Source: Paracoccaceae bacterium
GTDB taxonomy: Bacteria > Pseudomonadota > Alphaproteobacteria > Rhodobacterales > Rhodobacteraceae
Reading direction: 5' to 3'
DNA: 5,837 nucleotides
Assembly (NCBI GenBank): GCA_003564655.1
Contig: PXES01000393.1
Coordinates: 1-5,837, forward strand
The position numbers and the translations under genes were made by a program. Numbering within the stretch: the first letter of the stretch is position 1; the number at the start of each line of letters is the position of its first letter. The notes below the pieces were generated by a model. That model had not been told where the DNA came from. It saw only the letters and a list, made by a program, of their open reading frames with translations, and ran no database searches. Positions 1 through 5,191 of this stretch are shown here, one piece after another.

Positions 1-152
1 GCTTTGGCTGGTGGGGCGGTTTCGGAACCGCCTTCTGGTGCGACCCGGCCAGCGACACGGTCGCGGTGCTCTTCACGCAGCGGATGATGGCGGGCGCCGA
101 TGACACCGCGCTGCCCGAGGCGTTCCTCGCCGCCGCCTTTGGCGAAACCTGA
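1..152 (+). CDS. Serine hydrolase of the beta-lactamase (class C / EstB-like) family, C-terminal fragment
   Basis: Only the last 49 codons are in the window, read in the frame whose first full codon starts at base 3 and ending at TGA 150-152. The peptide contains GWWGGFGTAFWCDP followed by TVAVLFTQRMM. This resembles the final beta-strands of class C beta-lactamase-like esterases, where a glycine-rich W/H-x-G motif (the third active-site motif, here in the WWGGFG stretch) precedes a strand ending in 'LLTQR' or similar. The nucleophilic SxxK and YxN motifs would lie upstream, outside the window. Family members hydrolyse esters or amides, or act as peptidase-like proteins, so the substrate cannot be named. 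The next gene starts 28 bases downstream on the same strand, which suggests this is an upstream member of the same operon. The family call is fairly secure, the exact function is not. Confidence 0.72.
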   Translation, partial: FGWWGGFGTAFWCDPASDTVAVLFTQRMMAGADDTALPEAFLAAAFGET

Positions 153-180
153 CGCAACATTCCGGCATCGAGGTGAATGC

Positions 181-894
181 ATGCATGATCTGATCCTGAC
201 GACCTTCGACTGGGTGCCCGAGGCCCCGCGCGGCTATGTCCGCGACCTGCGCGCCCGTTGGGCGATGGAGGAAGCGGGGCTGCGTTACCGGATCGAAACG
301 GTCGCGTTCCAGGAACGCGGTGCGGCTCATCTTGCGCATCAGCCTTTCGGACAGGTGCCTTGGCTGGTCGATGGCGCGGTCTCGGTCTTTGAGAGCGGCG
401 CGATCCTGCTGCATCTGGGGACCTACAGCGAAACTCTGCTGCCGACCGAACCGAAGCGCCGGGCCGAGGCGATCAGCTGGCTTTTCGCGGCGCTCAATTC
501 GGTCGAACCGCCGGTTTTGGCCACTGCGGTCTTCGGTTTTGCGGGCGACTCGAAGCAGACGCCGGGGCGCAAGAGCCTCGATGCCTTCCTGCAGGGGCGA
601 CTTGCGGACATGGAGCGCGTTGTGGCTGGCCGCATCTGGCTGGCGGGCGCGTTCTCGGCCGCCGACATCGCCATGGTCGATGCCCTGCGCGTGGCTGACC
701 GCTTCGCCGGGGGGCTCGATGCATACCCCGCCTGTCGCCGCTATGTCGCGCGCGCCACCGCGCGCCCAGCCTTCGTCAAGGCGCATGGCGACCAGATGGC
801 GCATTTCGCGGCCGCCGACCAGGCGCGCAAGGACCGCCCGCAAGACCCGGATGCCGCTGCAACCACGCAAACCCGAACAGGAGAGCTGACATGA
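181..894 (+). CDS. Glutathione S-transferase-like protein
   Basis: This 237-residue cytosolic protein has the two-domain GST layout. An N-terminal thioredoxin-like domain spans about residues 1-80, with the cis-proline motif QVPWLVD (V59-P60) and the glutathione-contacting pair E71-S72 in FESGAI. A helical C-terminal domain spans about 90-205, with the N-capping box S159-x-x-D162 in FSAADIAM. No obvious catalytic Ser, Cys or Tyr sits in the first strand-helix loop (residues 11-18, WVPEAPRG), so glutathione conjugation should not be assumed. Residues 211-237 form a polar, probably disordered tail. ATG 181 was chosen because GAGGTG (170-175) lies 5 bases upstream and the domain begins there. 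An in-frame ATG at 100 lies inside the preceding gene and would add 27 residues unlike the family. The stop overlaps the next start as ATGA, implying translational coupling. Confidence 0.88.
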   Translation: MHDLILTTFDWVPEAPRGYVRDLRARWAMEEAGLRYRIETVAFQERGAAHLAHQPFGQVPWLVDGAVSVFESGAILLHLGTYSETLLPTEPKRRAEAISWLFAALNSVEPPVLATAVFGFAGDSKQTPGRKSLDAFLQGRLADMERVVAGRIWLAGAFSAADIAMVDALRVADRFAGGLDAYPACRRYVARATARPAFVKAHGDQMAHFAAADQARKDRPQDPDAAATTQTRTGELT

Positions 895-1328
895 CCGACA
901 CCGATAAAAGGACCCGCCCCGACGCCGATGCCATGAAAGGCGTCATCCCCTATATCGCCTATGGTGGCCGCGCGGGTGAGGCGGCGGATTTCTACGCCGC
1001 GGCCTTCGGCGCCACGGATATGGGCCGGATGCCGAATGCCGAGAAGTCCGGGCAGCTGTTGCATGCCCAGCTTGCGATCAATGGCGGCAGCCTGATGATG
1101 ACCGACCATGGCTGCGAGGACGGGACCGACCCCGCCCCGCTGAACCGGGCGCACATGCAGCTTGTTGTCGCGGATGGGCGCAAATGGTGGGACCGCGCGG
1201 TTGCGGCGGGCTGCACGGTGGTCATGCCCTATGAGCACCAGTTCTGGGGCGATGACTGGGGCATGGTCTCGGACCCGTTCGGTGTCCGTTGGGCGATCCT
1301 GCAGCCGGGACCCGGGCGGGGAGTGTAG
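891..1328 (+). CDS. VOC-superfamily (PhnB/glyoxalase-like) single-domain protein
   Basis: This 145-residue protein matches the PhnB-like branch of the vicinal-oxygen-chelate fold. VIPYIAYGGRAGEAADFYAA (18-37) is the first beta-alpha unit, LHAQLAINGGSLMMTD (57-72) the central strands, and FWGDDWGMVSDPFGVRWAI (118-136) the C-terminal signature of the group. Family members are dimeric paired-beta-alpha-beta-beta-beta proteins and include glyoxalases, antibiotic-sequestering proteins and many uncharacterised forms. The PhnB-like branch often lacks the complete metal-ligand set, so an enzymatic role is unproven. ATG 891 overlaps the GST stop and is preceded by AGGAG (879-883) with 7 bases spacing, which makes the start secure. 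The first 15 residues are polar and lie outside the fold. A gap of 65 bases containing a hairpin follows before the next gene. Confidence 0.88.
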   Translation: MTDTDKRTRPDADAMKGVIPYIAYGGRAGEAADFYAAAFGATDMGRMPNAEKSGQLLHAQLAINGGSLMMTDHGCEDGTDPAPLNRAHMQLVVADGRKWWDRAVAAGCTVVMPYEHQFWGDDWGMVSDPFGVRWAILQPGPGRGV

Positions 1329-1342
1329 AAGAACGGACCATA

Positions 1343-1371
1343 CCGGGGCGCCTGATCGGCCAGGGCCCCGG
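1343..1371 (+). other. Strong intercistronic RNA hairpin between the VOC and DUF1428 genes
   Basis: CCGGGGC (1343-1349) pairs with GCCCCGG (1365-1371). Inside it CCTG (1351-1354) pairs with CAGG (1361-1364), leaving one bulged G at 1350 and a six-base loop. That gives 11 pairs, 10 of them G-C. No U-tract follows, so it is not a standard intrinsic terminator. It sits in the only sizeable gap of the operon, 22 bases before the next ATG and just ahead of that gene's Shine-Dalgarno sequence. It could stabilise a processed transcript end, cause partial attenuation, or be incidental in GC-rich DNA. Confidence 0.5.
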
Positions 1372-1393
1372 CATCAACGGGAGGGAACAGAGC

Positions 1394-2107
1394 ATGACCT
1401 GCATTCAGGGCTTCATTTGCGCGGTGCCGACAGCGAACCGCACCGCCTTCATCAAGCATGCGCGCAAGGCGGCCATGGCGTTCCGCGACCATGGCTGCCT
1501 GTCTGCCGTCGAATGCTGGGGCGATGATGTGCCGCCGGGCACGCTCACGTCGTTCCCGCTGGCGGTGCAGGCCACGCCCGGGGAAACGGTGGTCCTTGCA
1601 TGGTATGTCTGGCCAACAAAGGCGGTCCATGATCAGGTGATGCAGGGGGCGATGGACGATCCGCGCCTGAGCCCCGTGACCAACCCCATGCCCTTCGACG
1701 GCAAGCGCGTGATCCATGGCGCGTTCGAGCCGGTGTTCGAGCTCGGCGCGCCCCGCCCCGGCGGCTATGTCGACAGCTTTGTCGTCGCCGTGAAGCGCGA
1801 CCGGCGCGACGCGTTCCTGGACATCGCGCGAACCTGCGATCCGATCTTCATCGAACACGGCGCGAGCTGGATCATGGAGACCTGGGGCACGGACATCCCC
1901 GAGGGCAAGCTTACCGATTTCCGCCGTGCGGTGCAGGCCGAGCCGGAGGAGGAAGTGGTTTTCTCCTGGGTGCAATGGCCCGACCGCACCGCCCGCGATG
2001 CGGGGAACCAGAAGAGCATGAACGACCCGCGCATGGCCGCACATGAGATGCCCTTTGACGGCAGGCGGCTGATCTTCGGCGGGTTCGTCCCGGTCGTGGA
2101 GGTGTGA
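1394..2107 (+). CDS. Tandem double-domain DUF1428 (YbaA-like) protein
   Basis: This 237-residue protein consists of two consecutive DUF1428 domains. Repeat 1 covers about residues 3-116 and repeat 2 about 123-237. Matching landmarks are AVECWGDDVPPG versus IMETWGTDIPEG, VVLAWYVWP versus VVFSWVQWP, and NPMPFDGKR versus HEMPFDGRR, each about 120 residues apart. Ordinary family members, such as E. coli YbaA, carry one domain of about 115-120 residues, have a ferredoxin-like dimeric alpha/beta-barrel-type fold, and have no established biochemical role. The fusion may make an intramolecular pseudo-dimer. ATG 1394 is preceded by GGGAGGGA (1379-1386), and residue 1 is where family members begin. The longer reading frame from 1289 overlaps the VOC gene and is not expected to be used. 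The stop lies one base before the next ATG, and GGAGG just upstream serves that gene. Confidence 0.9.
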   Translation: MTCIQGFICAVPTANRTAFIKHARKAAMAFRDHGCLSAVECWGDDVPPGTLTSFPLAVQATPGETVVLAWYVWPTKAVHDQVMQGAMDDPRLSPVTNPMPFDGKRVIHGAFEPVFELGAPRPGGYVDSFVVAVKRDRRDAFLDIARTCDPIFIEHGASWIMETWGTDIPEGKLTDFRRAVQAEPEEEVVFSWVQWPDRTARDAGNQKSMNDPRMAAHEMPFDGRRLIFGGFVPVVEV

Positions 2108-2108
2108 G

Positions 2109-3002
2109 ATGACAGACCGGAAGATCGTCCCGCATCTCTGGTTCGACGGCGCCGCCGAAGAGGCGGCAGGCCTCTACACCTCACTGGTGCCGGGCTCTGC
2201 CATCGGTGCGGTCAGCCGCTACGGCAAGGCCGGGGTCGAGGTGCATGGCCAGCCGGAGGGCCGTGCGATGAATGTCGATCTCCGGCTCGGCGGCCAGCGC
2301 CTGCTGGCGCTCAATGGTGGGCCGCACTTCCGGCCGAGCCCGGCGGTTTCGTATTTCCTGACCTTCGAGGACCGCGCCGCGCTCGACGCCGCCTGGGCCG
2401 CGCTGGGCGAAGGCGGGCAGCTGCGCATGCCGCTCGACGCCTATCCCTGGAGCCCGCGCTACGGCTGGGTCGATGACCGCTGGGGCATGTCCTGGCAACT
2501 CGCGCTCGGGGATCCGGCGCAGACCGGCGGGCAGGTGCTTACGCCGATGCTGCTTTTCGTCGGCGCACAGGCTGGCCGGGCCGAGGCGGCGATGGCGCAT
2601 TACACGGGAATCTTCCCCGATGCCGGCATCGAGGGCGTGCTGCGCCATGATGGCACGGGCATCGAGGTGGCGGGCACGGTGATGCACGCGCAGTTTCGGC
2701 TCGCGGGCCAGACCTTCATGGCAGGCGACAGCGCATATGAGCATGACTTCACCTTCACCGAGGCCAATTCCTTTCTGGTTTTCTGCGACGATCAGGCCGA
2801 GATCGACCATTACTGGCACGCGCTCTCGGCCGAGCCCGAGGCCGAGCGCTGCGGCTGGCTGAAGGACCGTTTCGGCCTGTCCTGGCAGATCATTCCGCGG
2901 CATCTGCCCGCGCTGCTTTCCTCACCCGACCCCAGGGTCATGGAAACCTTCTTGCGGATGGGCAGGATCGACATCGCCGCCCTGGAGCGCGTGGCACGAT
3001 GA
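2109..3002 (+). CDS. Two-domain VOC/PhnB-like protein (3-demethylubiquinone-9 3-methyltransferase-like family)
   Basis: This 297-residue protein has two related VOC modules. Module 1 (about 4-133) opens with KIVPHLWFDGAAEEAAGLYT and closes with YGWVDDRWGMSWQ (118-130). Module 2 (about 144-262) opens with LTPMLLFVGAQAGRAEAAMAHYT and closes with CGWLKDRFGLSWQ (248-260). The family carries the historical Pfam name '3-demethylubiquinone-9 3-methyltransferase', but it has no SAM-binding fold and should not be annotated as UbiG. The true role is unknown and probably lies in small-molecule binding or resistance. The C-terminal tail (about 265-297, PALLSSPDPRVMETFLRMGR) is the usual helical extension of the group. 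GGAGG (2098-2102) precedes ATG 2109 at a good distance. The gene starts one base after the DUF1428 stop and ends in an ATGA overlap with the next start. Confidence 0.9.
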   Translation: MTDRKIVPHLWFDGAAEEAAGLYTSLVPGSAIGAVSRYGKAGVEVHGQPEGRAMNVDLRLGGQRLLALNGGPHFRPSPAVSYFLTFEDRAALDAAWAALGEGGQLRMPLDAYPWSPRYGWVDDRWGMSWQLALGDPAQTGGQVLTPMLLFVGAQAGRAEAAMAHYTGIFPDAGIEGVLRHDGTGIEVAGTVMHAQFRLAGQTFMAGDSAYEHDFTFTEANSFLVFCDDQAEIDHYWHALSAEPEAERCGWLKDRFGLSWQIIPRHLPALLSSPDPRVMETFLRMGRIDIAALERVAR

Positions 3003-3676
3003 GTGGGAAGGCCGGATCGGACACCGCGCGTCTGTCCCTGGCCGAGGTGAAGGACTGGCTCGCCGCCAATGCCTCGGAAGCGGAGCGGCAGAAGCTGCCG
3101 GGCTACGGCATTCCCGACGATGGTGCCATCGGGGTCGCCATGGGGCAGATGCTGGCCTTCACGCGCAAACGCCCCAAGGACCCCGAGCTTGCCGCCGCGC
3201 TCTGGGCCGATGGCGGCTACGAGGCGCGCACGCTGGCGCTTCTGCTCGATGATCCCGCCGCGCTGACGCTGCCGCGCATGGATGCGATGGTCGCCGAATT
3301 CGACAATTGGGCGATCTGCGACACCGCCTGCTTTCGCCTGTTCGACAAGGCGCCCGAAGCCTGGCAGGCGGTGCCGCGCTGGGCCGCGTCCGAGCAGCTT
3401 TACAAAAGGCGGGCGGGTTTCGCGCTGGTCTGGGGGCTGTCGGTGCATGACAAACGGGCCGGCGATCAGCCGTTTCTGGAGGCGCTGGCACTGGCCGAGG
3501 CGCATGCCGGTGATACCCGCCCGCATGTCAGCAAGGCAATCTCCATGGCCGTTCGCGCCACCGGCAAGCGCAATACCGCGCTGCGCGCTGCGGCGCTGGA
3601 CTGGGCCGACCGGATCGAGCCGAACGGCAAGGTTGAGGCGCGGCTGGCACGGCAGGTTCGCCGCGATCTCGCTTGA
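2999..3676 (+). CDS. AlkD-like DNA alkylation repair protein (HEAT-like repeats)
   Basis: This 225-residue, all-helical protein belongs to the AlkC/AlkD family (PF08713), whose studied members excise N3- and N7-alkylated purines using stacked HEAT-like repeats. Landmarks are YEARTLALLLDDP (74-86), the active-site segment FDNWAICDTAC (101-111), YKRRAGFALV (135-144) and HVSKAISMAVRATGKRN (176-192). Compared from memory with Bacillus cereus AlkD, W104 and D108 match catalytic W109 and D113, and R138 matches R148. The third aromatic, W187, is replaced by M183. The protein may therefore have altered activity or specificity. The start ATG overlaps the preceding stop as ATGA and the length fits the family. 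It is the last gene of the + strand operon and converges on the MarR gene 23 bases downstream. It links the operon to alkylation or electrophile damage. Confidence 0.85.
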   Translation: MSGKAGSDTARLSLAEVKDWLAANASEAERQKLPGYGIPDDGAIGVAMGQMLAFTRKRPKDPELAAALWADGGYEARTLALLLDDPAALTLPRMDAMVAEFDNWAICDTACFRLFDKAPEAWQAVPRWAASEQLYKRRAGFALVWGLSVHDKRAGDQPFLEALALAEAHAGDTRPHVSKAISMAVRATGKRNTALRAAALDWADRIEPNGKVEARLARQVRRDLA

Positions 3677-3688
3677 GCGGGAACCGCC

Positions 3689-3721
3689 GCAGGGGGCTTT
3701 CACGGGCGTTCCCCCGCCTGC
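3689..3721. terminator. Possible hairpin at the convergent gene junction
   Basis: GCAGG (3689-3693) can pair with CCTGC (3717-3721) and GGG (3694-3696) with CCC (3713-3715), with one bulged G and a loop of about 16 bases. It begins between the stops of the alkylation-repair gene and the MarR gene and extends into the MarR 3' end. There is no clear U-tract on either strand. A bidirectional terminator is expected at this place, but the structure is only moderately convincing. Confidence 0.25.
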
Positions 3722-4194
3722 CCCGTCTGCCCCGTCTGCGCTTCCAGCTCCTCGGTAACCTGCGTCTGCAGCGCCAGGGTCTCCTCGATGAAAGCGAGTA
3801 TGGTCTCCAGCTCCGACGGGCTGCGCCGCGCAAGCAGCGCCGCGCCACCCTCGCCCAGCGGGCGATAGAGCTCAATGACCTCCGAGCGCGCGCGATCCGT
3901 CGCTCGAACCACTATCTGGCGTCGATCCCGTGCGCTTCGCTGTCGCTCGACAAATCCGCGCCCGGCAAGCCGATCGAGCAGCGCCGTCATCGCCGATCGG
4001 GTCAGCCCGACACCGGCTGCCAATACGCTCGGCGGTTGGCTGCCATGAACCAGCATCGCCAGGCACCGCCGTTCGGCCGGGTTGAGATCGAGCCGATGGC
4101 CGACCGCCTCGTCAAACCTCTGGGTTGCATCCTGCCACTGCATGATCGCGACAGACAATCGGTTTTCAAGTTCGGGGCGGGATGCGGTTGACAC
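3700..4194 (-). CDS. MarR-family winged-helix transcriptional regulator
   Basis: This 164-residue protein has the MarR architecture: N-terminal dimerisation helix (about 8-34), then LNPAERRCLAMLVHG (37-51). The winged helix-turn-helix follows, with recognition helix TRSAMTALLDRLAGRGFVER (65-84) and a wing with the conserved D90-x-R92 in SARDRRQIVVR. C-terminal dimerisation helices run to about 152. One Cys (C44) is present and there is no OhrR-like N-terminal redox Cys, so a ligand-binding sensor is likelier than a peroxide sensor. The start is GTG 4194, with AGGTGA (4206-4201 on this strand) 6 bases upstream. The C-terminus ends in a QTGQTGQ tail encoded by a short DNA repeat. It is divergent from the small-membrane-protein operon, and a perfect palindrome lies across the shared promoter region. 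Autorepression together with repression of that operon is the natural inference. The ligand is unknown. Confidence 0.9.
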   Translation of the reverse strand: MSTASRPELENRLSVAIMQWQDATQRFDEAVGHRLDLNPAERRCLAMLVHGSQPPSVLAAGVGLTRSAMTALLDRLAGRGFVERQRSARDRRQIVVRATDRARSEVIELYRPLGEGGAALLARRSPSELETILAFIEETLALQTQVTEELEAQTGQTGQAGERP

Positions 4195-4216
4195 TCTGGT
4201 TCACCTGTCAAATAAT
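4188..4216 (+). promoter_or_regulatory. Near-consensus sigma-70 promoter for the membrane-protein operon
   Basis: TTGACA (4188-4193) and AATAAT (4211-4216) are separated by exactly 17 bp, a near-ideal housekeeping promoter. The predicted transcription start is about 4223, leaving a 5' leader of about 55 bases before ATG 4278. The -35 box overlaps the GTG start codon region of the divergent MarR gene. The -10 box overlaps the left arm of the palindrome, so a bound repressor would block it. Confidence 0.72.
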
Positions 4217-4232
4217 TCGATTATCGAATTAT
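4212..4232. promoter_or_regulatory. Perfect palindrome, probable MarR operator
   Basis: Arms ATAATTCGAT (4212-4221) and ATCGAATTAT (4223-4232) are exact reverse complements around a single central T (4222). Length, symmetry and the TTCGAT/ATCGAA core are typical of MarR-dimer binding sites. The site lies between the MarR gene and its divergent neighbour, over both -10 regions. That the adjacent regulator binds here is an inference from position and family. Confidence 0.8.
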
Positions 4233-4256
4233 ATTAGACGCATGCACATATGCTCG
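4228..4256 (-). promoter_or_regulatory. Candidate promoter of the MarR gene
   Basis: On the - strand a perfect TATAAT -10 box occupies 4233-4228, built from the right arm of the palindrome and the adjoining A. The -35 region 17 bp upstream (4256-4251, CGAGCA) is poor. The predicted start is near 4221, giving a leader of about 27 bases that contains the AGGTGA ribosome binding site. A strong -10 with a weak -35 suggests modest, operator-controlled expression. Confidence 0.5.
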
Positions 4257-4277
4257 CAACCCAGAAGAGGCCCGGAC

Positions 4278-4463
4278 ATGACCACCGACGACACACACGC
4301 CGCCAACCCACACCCCGCCGAGACTTCGCAACATGACGCACGCGCGCAGCAGGCGATGAGCTGGTATGGATTCGGCTCGCCCGTCGGGCTGGCGGTCCTG
4401 ATCCTTTCGATCAGCGTGAGCGCAGTATGCCTGCGCATCGCCTTCTTCGGCCTGCCCGGATGA
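4278..4463 (+). CDS. Small single-span membrane protein, unrecognised
   Basis: This is a 61-residue protein. Residues 1-30 are polar and His/Asp/Ala-rich (TTDDTHAANPHPAETSQHD), and one hydrophobic segment (about 34-58, PVGLAVLILSISVSAVCLRI) looks like a transmembrane helix near the C-terminus. ATG 4278 is chosen because AGAGG (4266-4270) lies 7 bases upstream and the predicted transcript starts near 4223. An ATG at 4242 would add 12 residues and has no good ribosome binding site. The stop overlaps the next start as ATGA, so the two products are probably made together and may form a complex. It is the first gene behind the MarR-controlled promoter. I recognise no family. It could be a small accessory subunit of the downstream protein. 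Confidence 0.7.
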   Translation: MTTDDTHAANPHPAETSQHDARAQQAMSWYGFGSPVGLAVLILSISVSAVCLRIAFFGLPG

Positions 4464-5191
4464 GCGGATGGGTGCCCGTTTCGGTACCACGTGATGGCGC
4501 GCGGCATTGGCTTGCAATGCTGGCACCTGCAGGTTTCGTCGCAGTGATCGGCACCAGCTACGGTTTTGTCCTGCCCCTCGGAACAATCGGTCACCTCGTG
4601 GGGGCTGCTGCCGGTCTCGCATGGGGGTGCGTGGTTGCGCTGGCTTTCCGGCGCGTTGCGCGCATTGGCGGCCGTGGCCTTGTACCGCGCGGAGTTTGCG
4701 CGCTCACAATTGCCTGCCTCGCGGCGGTGCTAGGCGCGGGGTGGCTCTACAATCGGATGTTTGCCGCCGTGCTGACCGAAGCGCAGGTGAGCGACGAGAT
4801 GCTGGGCGCGATGATGGCGCCGCCGGTTCCCTACTTCATCGCTTTGAACTCGGCGCTGGAACTTCTGTTGCTGCCGGCCATGCTGGCGCTCGCGATGAGC
4901 GGCGGCTTGCGCTCAACCGCGATGGTTCTGGCCGCCGCGTTCGCGTTCCTTGCGGCCAGGGTCTGGACCTATGCGGTCTTCGCCGTGCCGCGCGTTGACA
5001 TCAGCGCAGAACGTCTCGCGGCAGCCGATATCGCGTGGTTCGAGCGCACGCTCGCGGGCGACTACCGGATCTTGCTGATCGCCATCGCACTGACCATGCT
5101 TATCGCTGAGATCGTAGCCGGCGATGAGCCCGCGCGGATTGGAAATGACAAGCCTGGCGGCGAAACCAGTGAAGCGGTCAATCAGGCGTAG
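4460..5191 (+). CDS. Polytopic membrane protein (about six spans), unrecognised
   Basis: This 243-residue protein has hydrophobic segments at about 17-38, 41-63, 79-97, 122-146, 151-177 and 203-220, consistent with six membrane helices. A Gly-rich stretch (GTSYGFVLPLGTIGHLVGAA, 31-50) joins spans 1 and 2. Longer hydrophilic loops fall at about 98-121 and 178-202 (with ADIAWFERTLAGDYR), and the polar C-terminal tail (221-243) carries many charged residues. There are no ATP-binding, Cys-x-x-Cys or obvious transporter signature motifs, and I do not recognise the family. ATG 4460 overlaps the small-protein stop (ATGA). A start at 4427 inside the upstream gene is less likely. MarR control from upstream suggests an inducible transport, efflux or membrane-stress role, but this is inference. 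The 3' end overlaps the convergent NTF2-like gene by 10 bases. Confidence 0.8.
   Translation: MSGWVPVSVPRDGARHWLAMLAPAGFVAVIGTSYGFVLPLGTIGHLVGAAAGLAWGCVVALAFRRVARIGGRGLVPRGVCALTIACLAAVLGAGWLYNRMFAAVLTEAQVSDEMLGAMMAPPVPYFIALNSALELLLLPAMLALAMSGGLRSTAMVLAAAFAFLAARVWTYAVFAVPRVDISAERLAAADIAWFERTLAGDYRILLIAIALTMLIAEIVAGDEPARIGNDKPGGETSEAVNQA

Noticed and set aside
73..870. 265-codon open frame on the - strand
   Set aside because: Shadow of the GST gene: Arg-rich composition without domain pattern, and the + strand frame has clear GST motifs and a ribosome binding site.
1229..2044. 271-codon open frame on the - strand
   Set aside because: Antisense to the double DUF1428 gene. It is His/Arg-rich, has no recognisable motif, and arises from high GC content.
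2109..3002. Annotation as ubiquinone methyltransferase (UbiG)
   Set aside because: The Pfam family name is historical. The chain has two VOC modules and no SAM-binding motif.
2810..3703. 297-codon open frame on the - strand
   Set aside because: Antisense to the VOC and AlkD-like genes, with composition typical of a GC-rich shadow frame.
3673..4191. 172-codon + strand frame opposite the MarR gene
   Set aside because: The - strand frame has the full MarR winged-helix pattern, a ribosome binding site and a matching operator. The + frame shows no domain pattern.
4201..4260. Recombination or attachment site based on the AT-rich palindrome
   Set aside because: No integrase, no flanking duplication and a perfect fit to a regulator operator between divergent promoters make an operator the simpler reading.
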